Shown here: positions 40,801-55,800 of the stretch, one piece after another
How positions within the stretch are numbered: the first letter of the stretch is position 1
Layout of the letters: each line of letters begins with the position of its first letter
Origin: Linyphia triangularis
Taxonomy: Eukaryota; Arthropoda; Arachnida; Araneae; Linyphiidae
Length of the DNA stretch: 64,000 bases
NCBI GenBank assembly: GCA_963978545.1
Contig: OZ021732.1
Span: 50,635,214-50,699,213, forward strand
Reading direction: 5' to 3'
The notes under the pieces: model-generated
The model's input: only the letters and a program-made list of their open reading frames with translations
Databases searched by the model: none
Told to the model about the DNA's origin: nothing
Made by a program: the position numbers and the translations under genes

Positions 40801-43800
40801 CTTCTAATAGGCGTAGAGCTCTGAAAGTTTCAACTTTGAAGGCCAACTTTTGGCCTTTTAATTTTGCTTTCCACAAACATGTGTTATAATCTTAAAGGCA
40901 TGTTGTATTATTGTATTAACAGGAATTTTTAGTGTTAAATATAGGTTTTCTGTAGATCCTAAGAATTTTAGTGTTCAATCATGTGTTGAAATAATCCGAT
41001 GCAAAGGTGAAATTAGCACACCAAAATTGTTATTTGCCTTCTGTCTGTTTACAATTTTAAAAATGTGGTAATCATAATTCTCAGTTTTTTTTAGTAATAT
41101 ACAGTCAATAATTAATTATTTTCTATTTAATGTGCACTCCAGATGAATGTTTGGAGTGCAAAGTTTGCACTTGGACAAATAATTTTTAATTTGACCCCTT
41201 AAATTGTAGGTACTGAATACCAGGCATTTTTTTCTATGCTATAAAAACAAATTTTGTTTAAAAGTCCCTTTTTTTTACAAGTACCTTTTTTTTAAATTTT
41301 TGGTCCCTTAGTTCTTTTTTTTTTGAAGTTCTAAGCTGCTAAACAGCCTGAATCCACTTTAATATTTACAAGTCACCCAAAAATTAATTTTTACTTGTGA
41401 AGTTAATTTAACCCTTTTGAAGCTGTTGATTAATTCAGGGCTGCCACAGGCGACTAAAAAGGCTACTAAAGCAACTATTTTAGTGGCAAGGCGACTATGG
41501 CGACTATTTCAATGAAAAAAGGGCCTAAAACGACTATTTTTAACAAAACCTTCAACTATTTTTGGACTGAGGCGACTATTTTTTAAGAAATTGGATACTG
41601 TCCGATGGTAGCACGAAAAAAAATCGGCCCTAAGGTACTAACATTTTTCTCAAAACGGTGATTTTTTTTAAGTTAGGAGAACGCAAATACTAACGAAATA
41701 GTTGTTCATATTCGCTGGTACAGTGGTCATTTTGCTTGTTCGACGATAGTTACCGCTCACGCAAGATTGTTGTTTTTGACGGCAACCACGGTCATTTTCG
41801 CCTTGTCTGTTGTTCCAATGTTTCATCTTGCAAGGGGCAAGAGCATATACTGTTATATTCTGAAATATCAAATTATTTTGCTTTATTTACTCTACTTAAC
41901 AAAAATGAATTTGTGGTGAATGCCTGAACAAAATGCTATCAGTATGGACAGAATTGATGTTATATAGATGTTATGTCCGAGATTAGTGACGATTTCGCCG
42001 TGTAAGTCAATCGATGCAGAATAATTAGAATTTCAATGTTGTAGCTAAATTTATAAATAATAAAATAATTTAAATTTTGTGGCAATTTAATTACTCTGAA
42101 TGTATCTTAAACAGGATGGCGACATAATCGGGAATTCAGGCAAATGTCAAGGTATTTTGTTAAATTACTCTTTAATCAAGAAATTTTGAAATTTTTGAGT
42201 CTCCCTTCTCGCATTCCCCGTGCGGGTTCGGACATCTATCCCGGCTCGCGTCACAAGAAGTGGATGCCGTTTCGTTGGTGCTTTGAATAATACAGGTTTT
42301 TTCATGTGCTTTTTCGTTAAGTCTCTCAATTAGCTAGTTGGCCGATTTGGGAGAATGAAGTTCCGACCTTTTCCTACTCTCAGCAGCCGAGCCAATCCCC
42401 TGTCCTCGGCCCACAATCGCATGTTCATGTTCCGTTTTTTTTTTTTTTTGCTTTCTGAAATCACTGTTATGCTTGGAACAATTATTTATACATTGTTTCT
42501 GTTAGGTTTTTGGCTATCTTATACCTTCACGATCGCCGACGTGTTATTGTTTAAAAAAAAATCCTCAAACCTAAATCTGTCTGCATCCTTTACGGATATG
42601 ATTGTTTTTCTTCTTGTCTTGTGTTTTTTGTCAATAGAATATGTTATAACCCTAAATTCCTTAATATTTGAAATTGATTCCATCATGTTTTTGTTTTTAT
42701 TAACCCTGTACAGCACTGTTATAGATTTATAGATGTGCAACAAATATATAGGCATTAATAAGCAAAAAGGGTTAGATCCTGTACTTGATTATTATTATTG
42801 TACTTCAATTTTGACATTTTATTAAACGTAATTAACTGAAAGTGATATGTGTTTTGGATTTATATGTTTAATATAAATCAAACAAAAAAATTTAAACATC
42901 CTCCTCCCCCTCCAAAAAATAAAAAATCTGAATGCTCTACAGGCTGCATACATTCAGGCAAAGGGTCATGGAATTTTTAAAAAAGTCCATGCATCTTTTT
43001 CCCCTGCCGAATGCTATGCTTGTCATGTTTTAAGTAAACGATTTTTTGCTTGATTTAATATGTACTTAAGTGGTTTAAGATAATATTTTTGTTGTACAAA
43101 ATTTTATTTCCATACATCTATAAGTAATTAATTTTTATAAGAAGCTGTTAATTTCAAGCCTTTCTTTTTCAAAATCTAAAAGATATAATTTTTTATGAAA
43201 TATTATACCTAGTGAAATTTGTGACTAAATAGCAAAATGCCGATTATTTAAGTTTCATGCTCATGCATGCCAAAGTTTAGTAAATATTTAGGACACTTTA
43301 AAATTTATGTTATGAACAGGATACAGCCTATGACATATATTAAAGAAAATAATATGTTTTATTTGTGTTATTTTTTAAATTAAAAGAAAAGTATTGTGCT
43401 AGTTTCTTTTCCTTGAAGTTAGCAAGTATGGGTGTAGTTTGTAAATTGGTTTATGTGAATTTTTTATTTTTTTTTATTGTTTTCCATTTTTTCCCCCATG
43501 CTAAAGATGCTTGTTTTGATTTTTAGCAGAAATTTATATTTTGGTGCAATTATACTTTAATAAGTAAATGTAATTGTAAATAGCCAAATTTATATATTTT
43601 TAAACTGGTCATATTTTCTTCATTTTTTTAATGATAACGTCGACAGAAATGCACATCAAGGAAGTTTCAGGAAATTAGGGAAATGTTGGGGAATTGTTTC
43701 TCAAATTCTGTAGCTATCCTGTCAAAAATTTGAAAAATGGTCTTAATTAAATTTGCCTGTCATTGTCAATATATAGTATAATTGTTTAAACATAAAACTT

Positions 43801-46800
43801 GTTTTTCTGCCAAAAAGTTGCTTTACTTTGGAAATTAAAATATATATATATATATATATCTTGTTTTGTCAATCGATTTTTACCGTCGCTTTTGCATGAA
43901 GTTTAGCTTTTTTTGCTTAGATGCTGTTTGGGAGTAAGGTTGAGTTGTCAACTTCCATTGCATTATGTAAATACGATAGCGCCTCCCCAAAGACACATGC
44001 TTTTTACTGTATGGGATGTTATGTATTAGACACTATTTTGAATTGAAAGAAGAGTGTCTCTGGGTTTTTGTGTTTATGTAAATCAACAGTTTTATTCCGA
44101 TCTTGATGATAACTTAAAACCTTTAAAACAAGAGGAAGGTCTTTACCGACTTGAAAAAACAATCATTATGAAAAGTGAAGCTACTATTTTCAACGTCTGA
44201 GACTACTATTTTCAATGTTTGAGACTACTATTTTGGCTACTATTTTTAACATCTGAGGCTACTAAAGCAACTATTTTCAAAGCATACAGCCAGTGGCAGC
44301 CCTGTTAATTTGATTTCTTTTATTTAGTTGAATTAGTTTTAGACCTACTTTAGGTACCACTTAACATCTTATCTTTAAAAAACAAATTTAGGATATGATA
44401 ATTTACATAATTTTTATTTATTTTTTAATCCATATTTCATCATTTAGCATATAACTAAAATTATGTTCCAATTTAGTATTTGTTTAAAAGATACTAGTGT
44501 ACTGAAATTGGGTTTATCGTTGTTGATCGCTGAGCTAAAATATAGAAACGTAAAAGTTTCTTTCTAAAGGAAAATACAGTTTTAAAACCTTACAGGAAAA
44601 CAATTTCCCTTTAACATTCACTACACACTTAGTTTGACCTGTTCTGGAAATTTCTGAAAAGTTTTTTTTCTGCATTAGTTTAATTATTTTTAAAATTTAA
44701 AGTATGATTAGTTCTTGTATGCATAGTGGCTGTTGGACCTGGAAATATCAGGGAATTTTTTTAAATTTTGCAAAAATCAGGGAATATTTCTATTGTTTTA
44801 AGGGTATGTTTCACCATTCATCCTTCTTTTGGCATTATTTTCCCCGGAGAATTATGGTAATTGTATGTTACTGTATAATTTGAACTTTTCATTATTGCCA
44901 AAATTATTTTAAAAATTGGCATATTATCTCTTTGGCATAAATGTTCTATTTGATCTACACATCTGAAAATATTAGGGAAATTTGAAAAAAAAGTGTGCCG
45001 TAAAATCAGGAAATTTTGTATAAATCTACCAGGGAACTTTTTTTCCCGAGTTTTGTAGCCACCCTGTGTATAGTAAAGAATCATTGATACTCACACAATG
45101 GTTTTAAAGTAAAATTGCTATTCAGCCCAATAGTTTTAAGTTAACTAATAAACCTGAGTAATTTGGTATATAGATCATTGCTGTCAATAGAACCATGTAA
45201 ATTACTCAATCCCACTTACCACTTCTTCATTCACAGAGGAGCATCCCCATGCAGAACGTAGTGGTCCCACCCGTTCAGCCTCCACCTCGCCTCCACACCC
45301 AGAGTCCCATCATGACCATGCCCCAGGCCCACATGATGCCAGGCATGGCTCAGACTGTGTTCAACATCCCCCCACAATATGTGCTGTCTGCCACGCCTGT
45401 CTCCATGCCCATGGCCCCGCCCTTCACACCCGCCGTCACGCAGGCACCCAGATTTAGGAAAGGTGAGCATTTGTTGTGGGTTTGATTTGAAATGTTGAGT
45501 ATTTGATATGAAATGGCAGGTTTTAACATGAATGTAGAGTTGCAGTTTTAGTATAGCATTGAGCATCTGGGATAATATTGACTAGTATTCCAAAGACATC
45601 TATAGAATATCCCAGAATATGGATAGCCATCTTTCTAAAGCAATCCTTGAGAGGTGGTGTGTTAAGGGGCTTACGAAATACTATAGCAACTCGTATTTCA
45701 TGTGTTTGATGAATTTTCTCATTAACCTTAATGATAAAATTGCAAAGGTCTCTAGCCTTGGGGCAGTTTGTTTTTAAGGATATTAAATCTATAGCTTAAT
45801 GGGATAATTGCCTCATAGCTCTTTTTGTGAAAATGTTAGAGAGTTGGAATACTTTAAATTTCTGTACTGATTTTCTAAGAAACAATGTTTTGTGTTTAAA
45901 TATCTAAGAAATAGTTTTAAAAAAAAGTTAATGGAAAACAAATGTCTAGGCTGTAATAGTATGTTAATTATTTAACGCAAAATTCAATATAATATCCATT
46001 TATTGATCATTTCTCTAAAGGAAGTTACAGCTATATAATTTTATATTTGATACATTTATTTTACAATGAACAAGTTGAGCATTTAAATTTTTTTTTTTAT
46101 TCTTTTAAGAATGATGAAAGACAACCAAAACAAGAATTTTTTTTAAAAAATCCGTTCAATATTTCTTGAGTTTTTCCTGTTTCAATTTCCCACTTATAAA
46201 ACTGCGCTAAAAACGAGACTAGCTTAGATGTGACGTTACTCTACGTCATGATCCGATATTGGTTTCGCGCTGCCATTGAAGCTTTGTGGATTTATTCGGA
46301 TTGCTATAGCACGGGTTTCGAATTACTTTTAATCTTCTTTCCTTTTAATCGCCCTACATTATGTCCTCAAATTCAGCATACAAACATTGCCTCGTCCCGA
46401 AATGCTGGAATACTTCAATTAACAACATTGCTAAATTATTTATCAGTGTTCTTAAGTACACAGATACTTGCAAGAAGTGGTGTAAAGCCATAAAACAAGA
46501 CGATGTTGCTGCAAAAAGTACCCTATACGTTTAGGAAGTTCATTTTTATCTGAGTATTTTACATCTAGTAGCTCATGATATACAGTGGCTTCCAAAAGTT
46601 TTCGTACAGTTCAAAGAAAATGTGCTGTAGCCTGGACCTGAATTCAAATATTAATTCCTATATTTTTTTTTATATAACCTTTATTTAGTTCTGAATCAAA
46701 CCTAATACTTTAAAAAAAAGTATTAAACAGTATACAAACATAAACAGTTTTATGAATTCCTATTTTTATAACAAATTAAATTCATAGAACTAAAAAAAAA

Positions 46801-49800
46801 TATCACAACGGTGTTCTTACACCACAGCATTTTCTGATAATTTCATTAATAGAATTATTTTCCTACACTTTTTTTAAAAAAATTTGTATTGTTGAAACAT
46901 GTAAAAAATCAATTGCCTATAATATTTGTTTTCTCAATTCGTTTTAATCCATTTATTATTTAAAATGGCTCATAGTCGTAAAGAAACAACAAGCAGCATT
47001 TTAAAATTGATTATATATTTCATCGTAATAGTGATAAATCCATTCGATGTATTGATAATATATTTTATATAATATATTTTAATTGAACATACAGTTTTTG
47101 GGTAAATACGAATCGTTTTGAATAGTCCGTAAAGTATGTAACATTTTGAGCTCTGAAAATATTGTAAAAGAATCGGCGAGTTGCTACTACAATGTTCTTC
47201 AGTTTAACTGGATGGAATAATAATTAAAAATAAAAACATGCAATAAAAATAAGTCATATTCAATCAAGTTGAAGGAAAATGTAAAATTGTTTATAAAATG
47301 GGTGCATAGTACATACCTTTTAGAATTTACACCGCGAATTTCAGCTCTTATGAAATTGGGATTCTTTCCCAAGAAGTCAAACATCGCTAGCGAATCTATT
47401 TTCGGCTAGTTATTGCCCTTTTACAAATCCAAGTAAAATAGACATTGCTTTCTATAAGAACAAATTACGCAAACGATTTGGGTATAATGATAATACAGCA
47501 AAAAGAATAACGTAGCACAAAGGTGGTGATCATAGGTAAATAAACAAATGAAGGAGAAAAACTTTGATCGGAAAGTGACATAAAATTTAAACAGCCAATG
47601 ATGGAATGTTTTGGGGTTACATCATGATTTTGTTGTTTTGACGAGTTTTCTTCTTTCAATATTTAATTAAAATCCCAATATAACTTACATATTTGGAATC
47701 AGCTTTGCTTTCTTTATTAAAATTCTTAGCTTTTTACCATTTTTAAAAAAATATGCAACTACTCCATTGACTTTTGAGTGTTTTAATGTTATATTAGTCA
47801 AGTTTTTTTATGTGTCATTTAGCATGGCTATATCATTTATTTTATTTATATTTGGTTGTTCTTTTGGATCTGTTAAATATTTTGCATGTGGACAAGTATT
47901 ATAGTTTTTCTTGTTTGACCACCGTTTTCTAGTGTATTCTTTATCCAACATTCCATCTCTTTCTCTTATGTTTCCACACACTAATTTCTTTTCTTTTCCG
48001 TTCTTGCCAATTTTCTTTCTGCCTTTTGAACACTCCTTTGGTCTATCTGAAGATCAAGAGTACAGTGTAGATATGGGACTTAATCAGTATGAAGACATGA
48101 TCTTTTCAGCTATGCCCTTGACCCTGCAGCGTCATGATTTGTCTCAGCCGGTACATGTGCAAGCGGCCACTGGCCAGCCCATTCTGGCCCAACCCGCCCT
48201 GTCCGCACAACAGTTTACTATTCAATACGCAACTCCTCCCGGAATGCTGCATCACCCGCCAGGACCACCACAGCAGCTGGCCTACGCTCAGGTATTTGAA
48301 ATATGTGCTTGTATAAAATTATGGGTAAATATTGCATTATAAAGGATGTGGAAATGACTCGCATGCCATTTGTTAATTTATGACCTAGTGTATTTGAAAG
48401 GAAAGAGAAGTATTTTAATTTATGATACAATCTTCATCTTAATACATATTATATGTAGAAGGATGAAAATTGTGGGGAATTTTTATATTTGCTAAGTCAG
48501 TTTGTGCATAACTGTAACCATAATAGGAATTTTTTTTTTATGCATGCAATCATGCATGTAAGAACTTTTGTGAAGTTTGGTTCAATCAAAGCAGCCCAGT
48601 GAATTGTCAAAGTAAGTGTATGTCGGTTGTAATGTCTGAATTTGAAGAGTGCATATGTACATAAAAGTTTTGTGAAAACTTCAAAAATTTGCTATCAGAA
48701 TTCTAAAAACTATCCATATAGTTTTTGGTACTGAATCCTAAGTCTTCTGTGCACGAATGGTTCCTAAGATTTAAAAATGGGAGAAAATTGCTGAAAGACG
48801 ATCAATAAGGCAATGTTAAGTTGCTTTGATTTCTTAGTTTGTTCGGGCTAAGTGAGATGAACTAAAAGTTCCTGTTAGACCATCTTCAATTTTGATTAAA
48901 CTTTCCCATAAAGTTCATTTACTGCTTAAGGAAACAATATATTGCCAGAGGATCCAGTCTGGCTATATATTAAGCTGAGTAACAGATCTACTGTTACTTC
49001 ATAGTATCCAAAGTAATTTAAAAAAAAAAAAAAACTTTAGCCAGTTATAACTCTTGACCTAAGGAAAATAATAAGCTGAAGTTTAGTTTCCAGATTTGAC
49101 TTTTGTTGTTATTCAGGTAAATAAAGCATGATAAAAATATTCTACAAAACTTCACAAATTATAAGTAAGTATTAAACGGATACAAGGTGTGGATATTTAG
49201 CCAAATGGTAGGCCATAAACCTATGAATAAAATGAACTAAATAAATTATAATATAAACATAATTGAAATAGGTATTATTAGTAAAACTATAAATAAAAAT
49301 GTTTGGATATTAACAGGGTTCCCACAGTCATTAAAAGTGCTTAATATTTTTTAATTTGTTTTCAAGGCCTTGACAGTGCTTAGAGGTGCTTAAAAGTTCT
49401 TAAAAATGCTTAGTTAATTTTTCCAGATATTGTGTGACCAACTGCAAAATTTATAAAAAAAACCTCAGACTTGCTATTCCCGCATGACCGCCACTTATCT
49501 GCACCGTATTGGAATTCTCCAACATATTTGTGTTATGCATCCACCAACTTGTAACTTTTTTGGTTGAATATACTTAATTAAAAATTTATATATAGACATG
49601 ATGCCTGAAAACAAATTTTCAATGGACCTTAAAAACATTATTTAGGTTCTTAAAAGTCATTGTTTTTCATTCTGTGATTTGAGTGGGAACCCTGAGTAAG
49701 ATTTGTTTCTGGATTAAAGACATTTACATTTAATATATTAGAAAGATTTGGAGGGCTATATATTTCTTGTTAGGGTTTCTTGTTTTTTGTAACATATAAT

Positions 49801-52800
49801 TTAAGTTGCAATATAGGAAAATTGTGTTGATAAAGAGTTAATAAATCATAATGAAATAGAACTATTTCCTAAATGTATGACATTTCTTTATTTAAAATTT
49901 ATTTTAATTTCTAATAGCAGTCCTATTATTATAATAAATGAAATTAATTTTTTTTTTTTTTTTTTTATTATAATAAAAAAAATTTTGGGTATAAGAATTC
50001 TTCCTAAAAAATTAATAAAGGAATCATTATTAATGTAAGTAATTCTATGATTTTTTCATATGTAAATTGATTGTTAAGTTTATTTTTAACCTTCTGAGGG
50101 TCACGGGCGTATATATCCGTCATTTGATCTTCAGTTTTTCCAGCAATACACAACCTTTTTAAATTTATAAATAAAATGTAAAATAAAATCTTTTTTAAAT
50201 CTTTTTATTAGGATGATAGTTTAAAACCTACTTAAAACAAAATAAATAAAAAATAATTAAAAAAAATTATATATTTGGATCAGAAATAAAATTTAAAAAT
50301 TATTGCAGGGAAAACAACTGTATAATTTCGCCCATTCCCTTGACGCTCAAAGGGTTAAGAATTATTTTTATAGCATGTTGAGGAGTATAGTCATCGCTTA
50401 ACATGAAATAATCCCATTTAATGCGAAGTAAAAGCTGTACTCCGTACTTAAACTCAACGTTAATTTATTTGTTAAACATCAAACTTGGTTAATGTGGGCA
50501 ATTTCAGCGGCTCCATCGACTTCACGTTTACAGGATTTTTTACTGTAGTATGTTACTTAGGAATGTTGTACTCTTATATCGACCAACTAGCCAGAACCAA
50601 CCTAAAGTTTGGCAAAACAAATTTCCAATTTGCAATAGCCGACCAAACGGTATAGTGGTTAGCATACTAGCTTCTAGACCGCGAGGTTGCAGGTTCGAGT
50701 CCCGTGTTAGGCATGGGTGTTTGTAAATGTATGTTGGCTTGTCTAATGACGAATGTTTTGGCGCATTATAGCCCTCGTGTTGCTGACGGCGCCAGATAAT
50801 CTGAAAACAACCAACCAACCAAATTTGCATATGGGGTAGGTTATGAACGTTAATGAAAATTCTTGTTTTAATTTTATAATGTTGAGTTTCTGTTTTTTAG
50901 ACAAACTGTATTTTATTTAATTTTTATTAGTTGGAGATGCTTTTTAATTTTAATAATTTTCTTAGTCCATCAGATGAATGACTGTAACATTTCATGTGAA
51001 TGTTTCAGTGTTTTGATAACACTTGACTTTAGAATGAAAGTTTTGTGTATAAGCTCTTGATTTGTACCCTTAGCATTGTTAATCTTTTTGAACATCAGTA
51101 GTTTAAAATGTGGTGAACATGTTGAACTGCACGTCACCCATATTTGAATGATGGCTATGTTTCTGCATGGGTTTTGTCACCCATAAATGGGTTACACTAA
51201 TCTTCTTCCAATTAAAACAGGATTTTGGAAGTAATTTATATTAATTTTATTTGTAACGCAACTATGACGAGTATAGACTATATAAAGTAAACAAAAACAA
51301 ACATTAAAATATACTTATAATTAATTATAAAATATACTTATAATTAATTATAAAATATACTTATAACTAATTATAAAATATACTTTTACTAACAAATTAT
51401 ACTTATATTTAAATTTGTTTTTAAAATATTATGACATTTTATTAGTTACGATGGTATTCGTTAAAACATTGTAAACATAACTGAGTTGACTCTGGACACT
51501 AGACCTGAAAATTGAAATTTTCAAGTAGTAGCCAGTGGTCCATAAACACTTTTAATTTAGTAGCCACTTCATCGCAGATTTAAATTTTTTTTTTTTTTAC
51601 CAGTGGAGCAGCCAGGGATTGGAATATTGGGGTTTTACCTTTTGCCTGAATGTATGCAGCAGCGCATTCAGTTTTTTTTTTTTTTTTTTTTTTTTTTTGA
51701 GGAGGAGGAGGGTGTTTTAATCCTTTATTTGATTTTTTTAAATATATAAATCAAAAACACATATCTATGTTAATTGTGTTTAATAAAATATCAATAAAAG
51801 TACGGAAAAAAAAATCCAAGTATAGGATCTAAGCTTTTTTATTTATGGATGCCTATAGATTTATTGCACATCTGTGACATAGCGCTGTAAGGTGTTTCAT
51901 ATAATCTCAGAAGATTAAAAATTCCGACTATAACTTAATTAGTCTACAATAGAAATTGCAGAGGAAAATAACTAAGGACAAGGACTTGAAATAAATCTTG
52001 AAAAATTTATTTAACACATAATCAAAACTACTAACTCCAAGGCAGTCCGACACCCTCTGCTGCCTTTCACACGAAATTTTTCTTCACTAACTAACATATT
52101 TGCATAATGGAACTCTGATCCATCCTCCACTAACCATGGTTCATTTCATCATGAAAATATCAGTTAACCAATCAAAATTCAGGAAAAAAAAATAACTCAT
52201 CACTAAATATTATTAAACAAACTTTTCATGAAGGAAAATTAAATATCAACTATAAGTTCAGCTGATACAAAAGGTAAACAATAGTTTAAAAAGTGGGATC
52301 AATCACAGGTTGGGTTGATTGGATTTTATTGTCGCAAGGACAATGCCTTCACTGGTTGGGGAAAACGTGAAGACAAACACTAAGTAAAGAAACTGTATAC
52401 CTAACAGGGTTAGTAAAAACGAAAAATGTCGGACAGAATCAATTTGAAATATTAAGGAATTTAGGATTCTAATATATTCTGTTGACAAAAAATGCAAGAC
52501 AAGAAGAAAAATAATCATGCTGTAAAGGATGCAATCAGATAGAAGTTTTATAATTTTTTTTCAACAGCAAGGATACCGGTGGCCGCGCTTTTAATTATAG
52601 GATAATTCAAAGTATAACATAAATATTACGCAAATAATTAAGGTTCTAATGTATTTTGTTGACAAAAACTTAAGGCAAGAAGTAAAATAATCATGACTGT
52701 AAAGGATGCAGTCGGAAAAAAGTTTGAGAATTTAATTATTTTTTTTAACAGTAAGGCTACCGGTGGCTGCGCTTTTAAGTTATAGGATAACTAAAAATAT

Positions 52801-55800
52801 AACAGAATTAATACGCAAATAAAATAAGGCTTCTAATATATTTTGATGACAAAAAAGCTAGACAAGAAGAAAAATAATTATGTCTGTAAAGGATGCAGTC
52901 AGAATCAAGTTTGAATATTTTTTAACAATAAGGTGGTGCCTGCACACGCATGGGGAATGCAAGAAGGGAAACTAAAAAATTTCAAAATTCCCTGATATTT
53001 CTCTGATTTTCCTCTATTCCTGGTTCTGTCGCCACCCTGTTAACTCATGAAACCATATAGTGGATGAATGGATTTTAGCGGTGTATTCGCACCTGATTAT
53101 GAAATTTCAAGAAAGGGAAGGGAGGTTTTCATTGATTTGGAAATTTTCGTATATTCGGTAACAATTAAAATAAATCGTAGTGGAGGGGAGAAACAAAAGA
53201 TGGCCAGTTGATTAGTTTATTTAGTTGCCTCATCATGCTCTTTAATCGACTTGTGGCGAGTAGATATTTTCAGGTCTACTGGACACCCAGAACAATACGT
53301 TATACAGAGTTGAGTTTTTTCCTCCATGTGGTGGAATTTCGCTTTTTTAATTTTTTAGAAAAAATTAGGGTTCCCACGGTCACTGAAAATCATTAAAAGT
53401 GCTTGATATTTTTGAACTTGTTTTCAAGGCCTTGAAAATGCTTAGAGGTGCTTAAAAGTCCTTGAAAATGCTTAGAGGTCCTTAAAAGTCCTTAATTTTT
53501 GCAAATGTTGTAAAGGCCAACTTCAAAATTTATAAAAATGCAACTCGGACTTGCTTTCTCCCTGTGACTGCCACTTATCTGCACCATATCGGAATTTTCC
53601 GATATATTTGTGTTAAGCATCCACCAACTTGTAATTTTTTTGTAGAATATACTTTATTAAAAATTTATATATAGACATGATGCCTGAAATTTTTTTTTAA
53701 AGGTCCTTAAAAACATTAATTAGGTCCTTAAAAGTCGTTGATTTTCATTCAGTGATTTGAGTGGGAACCCTGAAAAAAGAAGTCTGCCTTTTCAAAAAAG
53801 TTCCGCTTTTATATAATTCTTTAAAAAAAATCCTTTTTTTCCCTCTTTTTCTATCCCACAGAAAAATCACTTTTTTTCTAAGGCCGAACGCGAAGCAGCT
53901 CACCTCCGCTCGATCGAAAAGAGCTGAAAACCTACCCCTCAAGGGTCTCATCACATTCCTGCTCTAAATAAAATAATCTACTGAAATGCATTTCTTTAGT
54001 CAGGTTGGCGTTCTAATTCGCATTTAGTACTTTTTCTACTGTGCCAAAATTTGATCCTTTTGTGTCCTTTTTTCTCTTCTCAAAATGTAATTCACACGAT
54101 TAACGTATACTAATAATACGTTTGCTTTCAAGTCTGACATCTACGGAACTATCGTTTATTTACTTTGGTATGTGATGCTCGTTTTCGCTAATCATTACTT
54201 TGATGTAACGTCCTCTACTGCCAAGATTTATGTTGTTATAACGTGCGTTATCGCTGGGATTTAGGTTGTTGTAGTGGTCATTTTTGTGGAGTATTATGCA
54301 GATATAACAGTGCTATTGCTGAGAATTGTTCCGGTGTATTTGGCGCTAAAGCTGATATTTACGTGTATGTGATGGTAATTTTTGCTGATTCCTACCCTGT
54401 TGTAAAATCTGAGATTCGCACTATTGTTAACGAAAGAATGTCGATATTACTGTGATGAATTTCGAAATCGCCAAGATTTAAGTTGTTGTAATGGTAATTT
54501 TTGTTAAGTGTTACGCTGATACAATATCGCTATTGTTGAGAGTTGCTCCAGTATATTAGACTCTAACTTTGATATTTCTGTTGGCGTGAGAGTAATTTTC
54601 GCTGAAAGCCATACTGTAGTAACATCCGATATTACCAAAATTTGCACTTGTATTACCGAGAAAATATTGATATTACCGAGATTTGTGATTTGATTGATAT
54701 TGTAAACACTATCGCCGATATGCACATTGTTGTGATGCTCATTTTTGCTGATACCTAGATTTTTGCCGGTAATGTAAGCGATATTGCTTATTACTTTCGT
54801 TAGAGTGATTTTCATTTTCGCCGATGTTTATGCTAATGCAATACTAACTATTACCGAGATTTTCAACACTGTTTTGTAGCCATTCGTTTAGACTTCCATT
54901 AATGCGATGGCAGTGATTAGTAGGGCGTATCGAAAAAAACTTTTTTTGAAAATTCAAAATTTCAAGTTGATAAAAAGTTGTCACTATGCTCACATATTTA
55001 ACAAAAAAAAAATTAATTTGTTCAATTGAATAATATTTAGGTCTCCCGGAATCGACCTGAAGTTTGATGTATTTGGACAAAAACAAAAAATTTTAATTTT
55101 TTTTAAAAACAAATATATAAAGCAAATTTTTAATTTTAAGAATAAAAATGTAAAGTTTGTAATATTAATTAACAGTAATAAAAAAATTATATATGCCACT
55201 TAATATTTAGGTCTCACTGAATCTACATGAAAACTTAAAATTTTTTACAAAATACGGATAATTTTCAACCCATTCTTTTGGTTAGTTTCAATTATTTTAT
55301 TCATTGTCTAGGTAAAGTAGTACAGCATTTTGAAATATCGGGAATATCATTTTATGAAATGGCGTTTACTAAACTCAAGTATTAATTCATATCATTTCTG
55401 CACGACTCCACGTTGGTTGGAGGCTCCAACCAGCGACGACTCTCGGTTTGAGACATGAAGGTAACGTTATCGAAAATGATTCAATGTCACAGGGTTCGAA
55501 TGATGAAAGTGTACATGATAGTAAAATGCTTCTACCATGGGAAAGCCGGAAAGTTTAATTATTTCAGTGAAATAAGAACTGCCAGAAAATCTCTCTTTTT
55601 CTAGAGAGTGTAACCTTAGAGCCAATCTCTTTTAGAGTAGAAGCTCAATTAGTAAGTGCTCTTTTGTGGGATTTAAATGTTGTAACATTAGAAAACCAGG
55701 CAGTGGTAATAGATAAATCGATAGTTTTTCATGAGAGGGTAAAATATCATCAAGGTATTAGTTCAACTATTTTTCACTCAATTTATATAATCGAAAGGAT

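Larger units (their letters stand above)
38116..45236 (+). other. Atx2 intron 11 (7.1 kb)
   Basis: Contains tandem repeats, a long hairpin, a MITE and two TIR elements listed separately. No further ataxin-2 exon was recognised in it. Confidence 0.85.
45463..48109 (+). other. Atx2 intron 12
   Basis: 2.6 kb. Holds the second THAP-associated repeat (46110-47410). The rest is A/T-rich without identifiable content. Confidence 0.85.

Noticed and set aside
42355..42732. 125-codon hydrophobic open frame
   Set aside because: It has no recognisable domain, is A/T-biased, lies in a TIR element and recurs inverted and decayed at 52303-52518, so it is repeat sequence rather than a host gene.
45231..45566. 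111-codon minus-strand open frame rich in His and Gly
   Set aside because: Shadow of Atx2 exon 12.
52463..52945. CRISPR-like array
   Set aside because: Units are about 180 bp, diverged and tandem, without short repeats and unique spacers, and the host is eukaryotic.
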